64,000 nt of DNA from Microvirga makkahensis. Lineage in GTDB: Bacteria > Pseudomonadota > Alphaproteobacteria > Rhizobiales > Beijerinckiaceae. The stretch spans positions 248,001 through 312,000 of the forward strand of contig NZ_WURB01000002.1 in NCBI RefSeq assembly GCF_009830105.1, written 5' to 3'. The translations under genes and the position numbers were made by a program. Under the pieces are notes generated by a model. That model worked only from the letters and a program-made list of their open reading frames with translations. It was not told the origin of the DNA and made no database searches. This document shows positions 18,662-27,196 of the stretch, piece by piece. Each line of letters opens with the position of its first letter. Position 1 is the first letter of the stretch.

Positions 18662-21228
18662 CAGAGGCCCCCTGTCAGCCGCGGAAAGCCGTGCACCATG
18701 AGAAGGCCGACCAAGCCCTGGCCGATCGTATAGTACCAGAACAGCATGGTGTTATCGAAAGTGGTCCGGCGCACGCTGTCGAGCCGCCCCGCGAGCCAGC
18801 GGGCAATGGTGTAAGCCCCCATAGTGAGGGACGTCAGGACGAAGAAGACCTGCAGGGACGTGATGGCATAGACCGCCGCTCCATAGGCATGGGCGGAAGG
18901 GCTCAGGCCGGATTCCCACTGCGTCCAGAGGTCAAGGGCGGATGCGCCGCAGACGAGCGGTAACGCGACGCCGACCAAAACTGGGACGGAGCGCGGGCTC
19001 CGCCGATCGGAGCCGCGCAACTGCCGGCTGGCGACGGCGATGAGGGCTCCGCAGGCGCAGTAGAGGAGTGCTGCAAGAGACGGCCAGATCCAATCGGGGA
19101 TCCGAACGCCTTGCGGCGGCCAGGCGCCCGGGTTCACGAGCCAAAGGAAGAGATAGGAGAAGAGCAGACAGGTGAACACCATGCCGGAGACCACCATGAG
19201 GACGATCATCGCCCACCAGGAGTGGTTCACCGGACCGGTGGCGTAGACCGGCAGCACGATGCCGCCGCCGATATCCGCAGGCGGACGGACGGGGCCGGGA
19301 TCGGTCTCCCAGAGCCACCAGATCACGCACCCTACCGCCAGCACGCCGCAGATCACGGACGGAAAGACGAGCTTTACCGTCAGGAGCAGGAAGAAGGCGG
19401 CGGTGAAGAACGCGGCGAGCACCGGCTGCCAGCCCGGTCCTGGGACCTGCAGGATATATTGGGGCCGCGCGTCGAACGGGCTCGTCACCAGCGCCTCGCG
19501 CCCGCCCGTCACGGTCCCGGGCAGATAATAGCGGCCCTCTTCCACGTCCTTCGACAGGTTGGGCTGATCCCAGAGGGGATCCCGGCTGGTGATGGAGGGA
19601 ATGCTGCGCGTGTTGTAGTTTCCGTTCGGCAGCCATTCGAGGGTGCTGGCGTTCCAGACGTTTCCGGCATTGTCTTCCGACGTGAAGCGGAAGTTGCGCG
19701 CCAGATCGAAGAGGAAGACCGCGACGCCGGCCGCAATCATGAAAGCGCCGACAGTCGAGACGAGATTGAGAGCATCCCACCCCATCCCGACCGGATAGGT
19801 ATAGACCCGCCTCGGCATCCCGATGAGGCCCGTGACATGCATCGGCAGGAACGTCACGTTCACGCCGAGGAACATGAGGCCGAACACCCAGCGTCCGAGC
19901 CGCTCGGACAGCGCGCGTTTGCTCGCGGCGGGTACCCAGTAATAGAAGGCCGCGAAGAGCGGGAAGACCATCCCGCCGATGAGAACATAATGCAGATGCG
20001 CCACGACGAAGTAACTGTCATGGGCCTGCCAGTCGAACGGAGCCACGGCGACCATGACGCCGGTCAGACCGCCGAGAGTGAAGATGAACAAGAAGCCGAT
20101 GACGAAGAGCGAGGGCGTCGTCAGCTTCATGCGCCCCGACGCGATGGTCGCGATCCAGGCGAATACCTGGATGCCGCTCGGCACCGCGACCGCCGTGCTT
20201 GCCGCCGAGAAGAAGCTCAACGACATCTTCGGCAGGCCCGTCGCGAACATGTGGTGCACCCAGAGCCCGAACGAGAGAAAGCCCGTGGCGATGAGAGCCA
20301 GAACGACCAAGCGGTAGCCCACCAGCGGCGTCTGGGCCATGGTCGGCACGATCATGGACACCATGCCGGTTGCGGGAAGAAAGATGATATAGACCTCCGG
20401 ATGACCGAAGAACCAGAACAGGTGCTGCCACAGGAGAGGATCACCGCCCCTTTCCGCGATGAAGAACGGCCAGTCGAAGGCGCGCTCCATCTCGAGAAGA
20501 AGAGTGCCGAGGATGATCGCCGGAAAGCCGATGACGATCATGACGGCGAAGACCAGCATGGCCCAGGAGTAAACCGGCAGCTTGTCGAGGGTCATGCCGA
20601 CGGCCCGCGTCTTCATCACGCCCACGATGATCTCGATCGCGCCTGCGATCGCCGAGATCTCGATGAAGCCGATCCCGAGCAGCCACCAATCCGCATTGTC
20701 GGCCGGCGAGTACTTGGTGCTCGTCAGCGGCGGGTACATGAACCAGCCGCCATCGGGCGACAGGCCGAAGAAGATCGTGCCGAAGAACACGAGACCGCCG
20801 ACGAAATACGCCCAGAACGCATAAGCCGAGAGGCGCGGGAACGGCAGGTCGCGCGCCGCCTGCATGTTCGGCAGCAGATAGACGCTGGCGGCCTCCACAG
20901 CCGGAACGGCAAAGAGGAACATCATCACCGTGCCGTGCATGGTGAAGAGCTGATTATAGAGGCCATGGCTCACGAGGTCGTTTTCCGGGCTCGCCAGCTG
21001 AGCCCGCATGATCAGCGCCAGGATTCCGGCCAGGATGAAGAACAGGAATGCAGTGCCGACATACCACAGGCCGACATAGGTATTGTTCACGGCCGTGATG
21101 AAGGCGAGGCCCCGCGGCGGCTTCCAGGCACGTTTCAGCGTTTCGAACTCGCCCTCCGGCCGCGGCAACGGGTTGGGAAGCTCCCTCTCGCCCGGGTCGA
21201 AGCTCCTCGGGAGCTCGGGTGCGTTCAT
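18661..21228 (-). CDS. ctaD: Cytochrome c oxidase subunits I and III fused (caa3 type)
   Basis: An 855-residue inner-membrane protein. Residues about 30-560 are heme-copper oxidase subunit I. The binuclear centre and CuB ligands are in FGHPEVYIIFLP (a type A1 signature with the D-channel glutamate) and HHMFATG. The heme a and a3 histidines are in HDSYFVVAHLHYVL, and the N-terminal heme a histidine in LFTMHGTVMMF. After a linker, residues about 655-855 are subunit III-like (GPVNHSWWAMIVLMVVSGMVF, then the terminal helices). The fusion of I and III is known in some caa3 oxidases. The start overlaps the subunit II stop by four bases. It reduces oxygen to water and pumps protons, taking electrons from the heme c of subunit II. 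Confidence 0.95.
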   Translation of the reverse strand: MNAPELPRSFDPGERELPNPLPRPEGEFETLKRAWKPPRGLAFITAVNNTYVGLWYVGTAFLFFILAGILALIMRAQLASPENDLVSHGLYNQLFTMHGTVMMFLFAVPAVEAASVYLLPNMQAARDLPFPRLSAYAFWAYFVGGLVFFGTIFFGLSPDGGWFMYPPLTSTKYSPADNADWWLLGIGFIEISAIAGAIEIIVGVMKTRAVGMTLDKLPVYSWAMLVFAVMIVIGFPAIILGTLLLEMERAFDWPFFIAERGGDPLLWQHLFWFFGHPEVYIIFLPATGMVSMIVPTMAQTPLVGYRLVVLALIATGFLSFGLWVHHMFATGLPKMSLSFFSAASTAVAVPSGIQVFAWIATIASGRMKLTTPSLFVIGFLFIFTLGGLTGVMVAVAPFDWQAHDSYFVVAHLHYVLIGGMVFPLFAAFYYWVPAASKRALSERLGRWVFGLMFLGVNVTFLPMHVTGLIGMPRRVYTYPVGMGWDALNLVSTVGAFMIAAGVAVFLFDLARNFRFTSEDNAGNVWNASTLEWLPNGNYNTRSIPSITSRDPLWDQPNLSKDVEEGRYYLPGTVTGGREALVTSPFDARPQYILQVPGPGWQPVLAAFFTAAFFLLLTVKLVFPSVICGVLAVGCVIWWLWETDPGPVRPPADIGGGIVLPVYATGPVNHSWWAMIVLMVVSGMVFTCLLFSYLFLWLVNPGAWPPQGVRIPDWIWPSLAALLYCACGALIAVASRQLRGSDRRSPRSVPVLVGVALPLVCGASALDLWTQWESGLSPSAHAYGAAVYAITSLQVFFVLTSLTMGAYTIARWLAGRLDSVRRTTFDNTMLFWYYTIGQGLVGLLMVHGFPRLTGGL

Positions 21229-22253
21229 TTCAAGCTCTCCAGGTAACCGGCCAGCGCACGAAGATCCTCACCCGTCAGCGACCCATAGGAGGGCATCCGC
21301 GCGTCCGGCTTGATATGCTGGACGTTGGCGATCCAGCCGGCCAGAGTGCCGATGTTGTTCGGAAACTGGCCCGCCCCGATGGTGCGGCGGCTGCCCACAT
21401 GCGTCAGATCAGGACCGAACTGCCCGTTGGCCTCGGTTCCCCGCACCGCATGGCAGGATCCGCATCCGCCCGTGCGAAACAGCTCGCGTCCGCGCGCGAG
21501 CAGGGGAAGATCGGGCTCCCGAGCCGGCTTCACCTGTTCCAGGCGCCATGCCTCGAAGGCCTCCGGCTCCAGGGCAATCACGTCGAAAGCCATGCGGGCA
21601 TGCTGGTCTCCACAGAATTCCGCGCAGACGCCACGGTAGATGCCGGGCCGCTCGGCCGTGAAGTTGAGGCGGTTAATGCGCCCTGGAATCATGTCGATCT
21701 TGCCACCGAAATTCGGGATCCAGAAGCTATGGATCACGTCGGCGGACGTGACCGATACGAAGACGGGCCGGCCGACCGGCACGACAAGTTCGTTCGCCGT
21801 CAAGAATTCACCCCTCTCCTGCTCGGCCGGATACCTCACGCGCCACCAGTATTGCTCGCCGACCACCTCGATGGGCAGCGCTCCCGGCGTCGGCACATCG
21901 GTGTCCCGCATGACGGTCAGGCCGTAGGGCAGAAGCACGGACAAGACGACGATCGGAAAGGCCAACCCTCCGACGACGATGGTTCTGCGTCCGCCGAGCC
22001 ATGCTCTTCGTTCCGGTGCGGCGAAGATCGCATAGAGCAGGAGCCCGGTGACGAGGAGGAAGATGAGGGTCCCGCCCACGGTCATGATCACCGTGAGCCA
22101 GTAGATCCGCTGGGCATCGCCGCCCGCGGGATCGAGGGCCGATTGCACGCCGCTGCAGCCCGCGACAGCCAGAGCGCACGACAATCCTGTTCCGCACTTC
22201 GCGGAGTTACGCAGCCGCCCATGAGGGCCATGCCATGTCGCTTCGAGGTCCAT
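21225..22253 (-). CDS. ctaC: Cytochrome c oxidase subunit II with fused cytochrome c domain
   Basis: About 342 residues from ATG 22253. The N-terminus is lipoprotein-like (SCALAVAGCSG), followed by two membrane helices and the periplasmic cupredoxin domain. CuA ligands are visible in VIHSFWIPNFGGK and in CAEFCGDQHARM. After residue 255 a cytochrome c domain follows with the heme site CGSCH and an axial methionine probably in DARMPSYG. This makes it a caa3-type subunit that carries its own electron entry point. The open frame continues far upstream of 22253, but that part is antisense to ctaG and not family-like. Only nine bases separate this start from the proposed ctaG start on the other strand. 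Confidence 0.92.
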   Translation of the reverse strand: MDLEATWHGPHGRLRNSAKCGTGLSCALAVAGCSGVQSALDPAGGDAQRIYWLTVIMTVGGTLIFLLVTGLLLYAIFAAPERRAWLGGRRTIVVGGLAFPIVVLSVLLPYGLTVMRDTDVPTPGALPIEVVGEQYWWRVRYPAEQERGEFLTANELVVPVGRPVFVSVTSADVIHSFWIPNFGGKIDMIPGRINRLNFTAERPGIYRGVCAEFCGDQHARMAFDVIALEPEAFEAWRLEQVKPAREPDLPLLARGRELFRTGGCGSCHAVRGTEANGQFGPDLTHVGSRRTIGAGQFPNNIGTLAGWIANVQHIKPDARMPSYGSLTGEDLRALAGYLESLK

Positions 22254-22262
22254 CCGCCCTAC

Positions 22263-23276
22263 ATGGTTCTCGTGTCCATTGAACGGAAAAGCTCGGCTGT
22301 GAGACTTGGTTCCCTTGCAAAGTTCCTCGGGAAGGCCGCGACGGCAGCATTGGGCGTCTGTGCCGCCCTGTCCCTGCAGACCGGGCATGCCCGCGCCCAT
22401 GGGACCGCGCCTCATGGACCGGCGGATCTCTGGCATTCCTGGCAGGCGGATCCTTTCGTCTCCATTCCTCTCGCCGTCTCGAGCCTGCTGTTCGCCTGCG
22501 GGGTCGTCCGCTTGCGGCGAAGCCTCGGACGGCTGCCGCCCGGTTTCGGCACGAGTCAGGCTTCCTGCTTCTTCGCAGGCACGCTCTCGCTGGTGATCGC
22601 CCTTCTCTCCCCTCTGGAAGCTCTCTCCAAGCCTCTTCTGTCGGCCCACATGGTCCAGCATATCCTGCTGATCGCCGTCGCTCCCCCGCTTCTCGTCCTC
22701 GGCAAACCCGAGGTCGCATGGCTCTGGGCGCTTCCGGCATCGTGGCGGCGTGGGATGGCACGCCATCGGGGAATGCGGGCAGGACTGTCCCTCCTGTCGC
22801 CCTGCGCAAGACCGATCCCGGCGGCCCTGATCCATATGGCGACCCTGTGGATCTGGCACAGCCCGGCATTGTTCGACGCCGCCCTCGCCTCCGACCGGCT
22901 CCACTGGCTGGAGCACGTTCTGTTTTTCGGCACCGCACTCCTGTTCTGGCGTGCCGTGATCAAGGCTCATTCGGGGCGCGAGGCCGCAGCCGCCGCGCTC
23001 ATCGCGTGCTTCGTCACTCTATTGCAGAGCGGCCTGCTCAGCGCTCTCCTGAGTTTCGCGCGCCAGGCTCTGTATCAGACGCCCGGCACCGCCGCTTGGG
23101 GTTTGACCGCCTTGGAGGATCAGCAACTGGCGGGCGCCATCATGTCCCTTCCCATGTGCGCGATCTATCTCGGTTCGGGGCTGGTCATGGCGTTGCGACT
23201 TCTGAAGCCGCCGGATCGGGAACGGAGGCGGCCCATGCCGGTTGCCTCATCGGAGTTCCTGAAGCAGAGTCCATGA
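22263..23276 (+). CDS. ctaG: Cytochrome c oxidase assembly factor CtaG (caa3 family)
   Basis: About 337 residues with seven or so membrane segments. An N-terminal export-like segment is followed by HGTAPHGPADLWHSWQADPF, the typical caa3 CtaG-family opening. Conserved pieces include SPLEALSKPLLSAHMVQHILLIAVAPPLLVLGKP, IHMATLWIWHSPALFDAAL and LTALEDQQLAGAIMSLPM. This family helps copper insertion or assembly of caa3 oxidases. The start is uncertain: ATG 22263 is used here, with an in-frame ATG at 22221 and a GTG near 22301 as alternatives. It is divergent from the oxidase subunit genes and overlaps the next gene by four bases. Confidence 0.88.
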   Translation: MVLVSIERKSSAVRLGSLAKFLGKAATAALGVCAALSLQTGHARAHGTAPHGPADLWHSWQADPFVSIPLAVSSLLFACGVVRLRRSLGRLPPGFGTSQASCFFAGTLSLVIALLSPLEALSKPLLSAHMVQHILLIAVAPPLLVLGKPEVAWLWALPASWRRGMARHRGMRAGLSLLSPCARPIPAALIHMATLWIWHSPALFDAALASDRLHWLEHVLFFGTALLFWRAVIKAHSGREAAAAALIACFVTLLQSGLLSALLSFARQALYQTPGTAAWGLTALEDQQLAGAIMSLPMCAIYLGSGLVMALRLLKPPDRERRRPMPVASSEFLKQSP

Positions 23277-23821
23277 CCCGGTGCAGCCTGTCCCGATTGC
23301 TGTTGATCCCCGCTTTCGCGGGACTGGCGGCTTGCAGCGACCCGCAGGAGCAGTCTTCGGCGGTGCGGATCCTGGGCGGCGACCCCGAAACGGGGCAAGC
23401 CCTGATCCAGAGCTACGGCTGCGGCACGTGCCACACGATCGAGGGCGTCCGGGGTGCGCGAGGCAAGGTCGGGCCGCAGCTCGCGGGTTACGCGCAGCAG
23501 CACCTCCTTGCAGGGTTTCTGCCGAACACACCCCGCAACCTGATTGCATGGCTGATGGATCCCGTGGCCCTGAAGCCCCAGACCGGAATGCCGTCGCAGG
23601 GCGTGACGGAAATCGAGGCCCGACACATGGCCGCCTACCTTTATTCCCGGGGGCGCGATGAATTGCAGGTGTATCCGGACGATCCCGCGCTGCCGCTTCG
23701 CGGGCCGAATGGGCACACGGTCGAGATCCCCGACTCCACGGCGCTCCCACTCTCGGAAACAGACCCGCGCACCCGCCGCATCGTCCCGGACCCCGACGCG
23801 AGTCCTCGACCCGGCAGCTAA
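23273..23821 (+). CDS. Small cytochrome c lipoprotein
   Basis: A 182-residue protein that begins inside the ctaG stop (ATGA). The signal ends in a lipobox (AGLAAC), so it should be anchored to the outer face of the inner membrane. One heme c site, CGTCH, is near residue 47, and TGMPSQGV could supply the axial methionine. The C-terminal 60 residues are proline- and aspartate-rich and extend past the cytochrome fold. It may shuttle electrons between the alternative complex III and the caa3 oxidase encoded on either side (inference). It converges with actF. Confidence 0.85.
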   Translation: MTRCSLSRLLLIPAFAGLAACSDPQEQSSAVRILGGDPETGQALIQSYGCGTCHTIEGVRGARGKVGPQLAGYAQQHLLAGFLPNTPRNLIAWLMDPVALKPQTGMPSQGVTEIEARHMAAYLYSRGRDELQVYPDDPALPLRGPNGHTVEIPDSTALPLSETDPRTRRIVPDPDASPRPGS

Positions 23822-23823
23822 CA

Positions 23824-23866
23824 GCATACTTCGGCAAAGCAGATCCGGTTTGCCGCCGAACAATGC
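23824..23866. repeat. Intergenic palindromic repeat, copy A
   Basis: The inverted repeat has arms CTTCGGCAAA and TTTGCCGCCGAA around a CCGG-containing loop, between the convergent cytochrome c and actF genes. It has the same layout as the element at 38055-38096 (GCAT-stem, GATCCGG/TTCCGG loop, returning stem, ATG) and resembles REP-like elements common in Hyphomicrobiales. It may also end transcription from both sides. Confidence 0.5.
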
Positions 23867-23911
23867 GGCAAGCCAAAGAGGTGAGGTGATTTCACGTCAA
23901 TGGAAACACCT

Positions 23912-24862
23912 TTAGGGCGCGCTCGACGCCTCTTCGGCATAGCTCGGACGCATTCTCATCACCATGATGAAAACCGCGATCCAGAGGCAGAGCGTGCCGA
24001 GGACAAGACCTGTTTCCAACAAGGACAGGCCGTCCCTTGGCTGGAGAACCCAGAGCGTGTGCGTACCATGATAGAGGAGCACCAACGCACTTCCGCCCAG
24101 CATGGCGGCGCGGCTGACGCCCGAGGGGATCAGCACCACGATCGCACCTGCCATCAGCAGATAGGACGTCGTGAGAAGCCCCAGATCCCAGGGGTCGGAG
24201 CGTCTCGCGTACCAGCCTGCCCCTTGCGGAAGGTTGGCGAGCCAGACGATGATGAACTGCGCGAACCACGTCCAGACCGTCAGAAACGCCAGCGTCAGCA
24301 GCGCACGCTCCAGGCTCGACATGCGCATGGAAGATGTCGGCGCCGGCTTGAGAAAGTTCACCAGGATCGCACCGGCCAGCGCCGCGAGAACTTGCGCGAG
24401 CCCAAAGGCGAAACCGAACAAGGTGGACCACCAGTGCGGCTCACGCGACAGCACCCAATCGTAGGCCGCAAAGCTCATGACGGGCGTCATCAGGGCCAGA
24501 CCGAGTGCACTGACGCGGCGGACATGCTGCGTGCGGATCAGCCAGAAGGCCATCCCGGCACAGACCAGCAGATAGAGAGTGCTTCTGATCAGAAAGAAGC
24601 CGGTGCTGAGATACACGGCCCGCATCGGCGGCAGGTGGTCTCTTTCGGCGACCCAGGGAAAGAGCTGATCGAGGCCGAAAGCCAATGGCATCCCGAGAAA
24701 GACGAGCAAGGGCATCGTCAGGGCGGCGGCCTCGACTTCCGCACGGATCGGAGCCAGCCAGTGCTCGCTCATGAGGTGACCGATCATCAACACCATCAGG
24801 CTGCCCATCGATAGTCCGGCGAGCCCGACAAAGCCGACGTAAAGGGCTTCCATGACGCTCAT
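23912..24862 (-). CDS. actF: Alternative complex III subunit ActF
   Basis: A 316-residue membrane protein with eight or more hydrophobic segments, last gene of the act operon. Short features such as SEHWLAPIRAEVEAAALTMPLLVFLGMPLAFGL and the W-rich segment PHWWSTLFGFAFGLAQ match the quinol:cytochrome c oxidoreductase membrane subunit 2 family. It has no cofactor motif, as expected. Together with ActC it forms the membrane quinol-oxidising part of the complex. The start overlaps the actE stop by four bases, so it is translationally coupled. Confidence 0.85.
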   Translation of the reverse strand: MSVMEALYVGFVGLAGLSMGSLMVLMIGHLMSEHWLAPIRAEVEAAALTMPLLVFLGMPLAFGLDQLFPWVAERDHLPPMRAVYLSTGFFLIRSTLYLLVCAGMAFWLIRTQHVRRVSALGLALMTPVMSFAAYDWVLSREPHWWSTLFGFAFGLAQVLAALAGAILVNFLKPAPTSSMRMSSLERALLTLAFLTVWTWFAQFIIVWLANLPQGAGWYARRSDPWDLGLLTTSYLLMAGAIVVLIPSGVSRAAMLGGSALVLLYHGTHTLWVLQPRDGLSLLETGLVLGTLCLWIAVFIMVMRMRPSYAEEASSAP

Positions 24863-25353
24863 GGAGACACCGCTTCCTGGCGCGGCGGCACGCCACCTTC
24901 CGCCTGCAGCCGCTTGACATGATGGGCGATGGCCCAGCGATCCTCCGGCGGAACCCGGTCCGCATAGGGGAACATCCGTCCTCGTCCATGGGTAATCACG
25001 CCGACGATCTGCTCGGGAGACAACGTCCGCAGGCGCTCCTCATGATAGGACGGCGGCGGCGGGAAACCGCGCGAGACCACCGTTCCGTCCCCCCGCCCGC
25101 TCAGGCCATGGCAGGGCGAGCAGAATGCCCGGAAGCGCTCCTCGCCCCTGGCGAGCAGATCGGGCGTGACCTCCGGCCCCGGCGGGGCGAGCGCCGCCTG
25201 TTGCGCAGCCGTCCCCCTGGCGATCGTGCCCGGAGGAACGGGCACGTAGGGCCGCTGGACGGCGCGGGTCGAGGAGACGGCATCCCGTTGTTCGGTGCCG
25301 GTATCGCAGGCCGCCAGCAGAACAAGGCCGATGCAGGCAACCGCTAGCCGCAC
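24859..25353 (-). CDS. actE: Alternative complex III cytochrome c subunit ActE
   Basis: A 164-residue lipoprotein starting with GTG at 25353, ten bases inside the actD coding end. The signal sequence AVACIGLVLLAACD has a lipobox. One heme c site, CSPCH, is near residue 82, and GRGRMFPYADRV offers the axial methionine. ActE is the mono-heme cytochrome of the complex and hands electrons to the oxidase or a carrier. A longer upstream frame is antisense or overlapping noise, so the GTG start was chosen for the signal peptide. Confidence 0.88.
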   Translation of the reverse strand: MRLAVACIGLVLLAACDTGTEQRDAVSSTRAVQRPYVPVPPGTIARGTAAQQAALAPPGPEVTPDLLARGEERFRAFCSPCHGLSGRGDGTVVSRGFPPPPSYHEERLRTLSPEQIVGVITHGRGRMFPYADRVPPEDRWAIAHHVKRLQAEGGVPPRQEAVSP

Positions 25354-25883
25354 GCCAGCACCTCCCGCACGGCCTCCGGCGACAGCGTTTCCAGGAAACT
25401 GCGGACCGCTGTGGTCTCGAAGAGAGGGTCGCCGCTCAGGATGCACAGGAAGAACCGGTCCTCGGAGGCCCGCTCGAATCCGGGAACCGCGAAGACCGGG
25501 TGATGCAGGCGCGGCAGCCGCAGGATCAGAAGAAGCCCGAGCAATGTCGCAACGCCCGCCCAGAGGATGGCGACGATCAGCGTGGACGGGATGAAGGCGG
25601 GCCAGCTGTGGAGCGGGCGTCCTCCGACATTCAGCGGATAATCGACGACGTTCATCCAATACTGAGACCCATATTGCGCCCCTGCGCCCAGCACGGCCGC
25701 GACGAGCGCGATCCAGGGAATGGCAGACGTCCGGTAGTCGAGTTCCTTAGCGAGGTCCGCGAGCGGAAAAGGGCTGAACGCATCGAGCTTCGTGAAGCCT
25801 GCGCGCTTGGCTGCCTTGACGCCGTCCATCAAGGCTTCCGGCGTCCTGAACTCGGCCATGATGCCATGGAGGCGCTGCGTCAT
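25344..25883 (-). CDS. actD: Alternative complex III subunit ActD (DUF3341)
   Basis: A 179-residue protein with the DUF3341 opening (HGIMAEFRTPEALMDGVKAAKRAGFTKLDAFSPFP). Two membrane helices follow around residues 58-80 and 108-130, with the conserved loop YGSQYWMNVVDYPLNVGGRPLHSWPAFIP between them. The start overlaps the actC stop by four bases and the end overlaps actE by ten. It is a structural membrane subunit of the complex without cofactors. Confidence 0.92.
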   Translation of the reverse strand: MTQRLHGIMAEFRTPEALMDGVKAAKRAGFTKLDAFSPFPLADLAKELDYRTSAIPWIALVAAVLGAGAQYGSQYWMNVVDYPLNVGGRPLHSWPAFIPSTLIVAILWAGVATLLGLLLILRLPRLHHPVFAVPGFERASEDRFFLCILSGDPLFETTAVRSFLETLSPEAVREVLACG

Positions 25884-27193
25884 GAGGACTTCTCCTGATG
25901 CTCGTCGTGACGGGTTTCGAACATGGAGACCACCGGCAGGAAGCGTACGAAGAGCAGCAAAAGGACTGCGAACAATCCGATGGTGCCCAGGAACAGGCCG
26001 GTCTCGACCAGCGTCGGGCTGTAGTTTCTCCAGATCGAGGGCAGGTAATCCATCTGGAGGCCGCCGACGACGATCGAGAACCGGTCGAACCAGATGCCCA
26101 CTCCGATGGAGAGGCCCACGAAAACCCCGGCGACCGTGCTCTGACGGGCGGCCCTGAACCAGAACAGCTGCGGGATGACGATGCTGTAGACGATGGCCGC
26201 CCAGTAGAGACCGGCATAATCTCCGGTCATGCGGTTGAGAGTGGCCTCCTGCGCCATACGATCTGCCAGAAGGGCAAAGACGAATTCGTCGATATAGAGA
26301 TATCCCGACACGAGGGAGCTCGCGAGAACGAGCTTGCCGAGGAGATCGATGTCTCCCTCGTCGATATATCGCCCGATCCGCAAGCCCCAACGCAGCAGCA
26401 CGGCAACGAGGAGAACGATGGACAATCCTTGTGCAAGGCCGGTTGCAACGAAGTGAAGCGGCTGACGGGTCTCGTGCCAATCGGGCACCAATGTGACGGC
26501 GAACTCGAACGCCACAGTACTCTGCATGATGAGGATCAACGGCAGCACCAGGATGGCGACGAGCCGGTAGGCGCGTTGGTGGTAGGCCCAGTGACGCACG
26601 GAACCGCGCCAGCCGAGAGCGAGGACTCCATAGACGGTCTGCGTCGTCCTGCGCCGGGCCCGGTCGCGCAGGGTCGCGAGATCGGGGATCAGGCCCACAT
26701 ACCAGAGCAGACTCGTCACGATGACATGGGTGCTGATGGCCCAGAAATCCCATGTCAGAGTGCTGCGGAACTGAGGCCAAACCTGGAAAGTGGCAGGGTA
26801 CGGGAACGTCCAGTAGAACAGCCAGGGACGCCCGAGATGGAAAATCGGGAAGATGCCCGCACAGATGACGGCAAAGAAGGCGACGCCCTCGGAGAAGCGG
26901 TTGACCGCGGTTCGCAGATCATGCCGGCGCAAGACGAGAATGGCGGCGAAGAGGCTCGCCCCATTGGCGATGCCGATCCACCAGGCATAATTGATCAGGT
27001 CGAAGCCCCAGACGAACGGGATATTCACGCCCCAGACGCCGACTCCCAGGAGCGACACCGAAACCAGCGTATACCCGAGCAGCAGAACGAGCGCGCCCGA
27101 TGCCAGAAGAGCGGCCCACCAGATCGCGCCGAAGCGGCGGGAGAGTGGGACCTCCGCCACCGGGCTTGTGATGGCCTGCGCGTCGCTGCTCAT
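25880..27193 (-). CDS. actC: Alternative complex III membrane subunit ActC (NrfD family)
   Basis: A 437-residue NrfD/PsrC-like protein with about ten membrane helices. Typical parts are GVNIPFVWGFDLINYAWWIGIANGASLFAAI, RFSEGVAFFAVICAGIFPIFHLGRPW and the later LPSIWRNYSPTLVETGLFLGTIG. In alternative complex III it carries a quinol site and a possible proton path next to the ActB iron-sulfur arm. It begins three bases after the actB stop and overlaps actD, so it is clearly part of the operon. Confidence 0.93.
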   Translation of the reverse strand: MSSDAQAITSPVAEVPLSRRFGAIWWAALLASGALVLLLGYTLVSVSLLGVGVWGVNIPFVWGFDLINYAWWIGIANGASLFAAILVLRRHDLRTAVNRFSEGVAFFAVICAGIFPIFHLGRPWLFYWTFPYPATFQVWPQFRSTLTWDFWAISTHVIVTSLLWYVGLIPDLATLRDRARRRTTQTVYGVLALGWRGSVRHWAYHQRAYRLVAILVLPLILIMQSTVAFEFAVTLVPDWHETRQPLHFVATGLAQGLSIVLLVAVLLRWGLRIGRYIDEGDIDLLGKLVLASSLVSGYLYIDEFVFALLADRMAQEATLNRMTGDYAGLYWAAIVYSIVIPQLFWFRAARQSTVAGVFVGLSIGVGIWFDRFSIVVGGLQMDYLPSIWRNYSPTLVETGLFLGTIGLFAVLLLLFVRFLPVVSMFETRHDEHQEKSS

Positions 27194-27196
27194 CGA

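Noticed and set aside
19111..21246. Very long plus-strand frame (about 711 codons)
   Set aside because: It is antisense to the fused oxidase gene, is composed of repeated charged/low-complexity residues typical of mirror frames in GC-rich genes, and has no family motif or ribosome site.
22254..22970. N-terminal extension of the subunit II frame to a start at 22970
   Set aside because: This part is antisense to ctaG; the lipoprotein signal and cupredoxin domain begin only after 22253.
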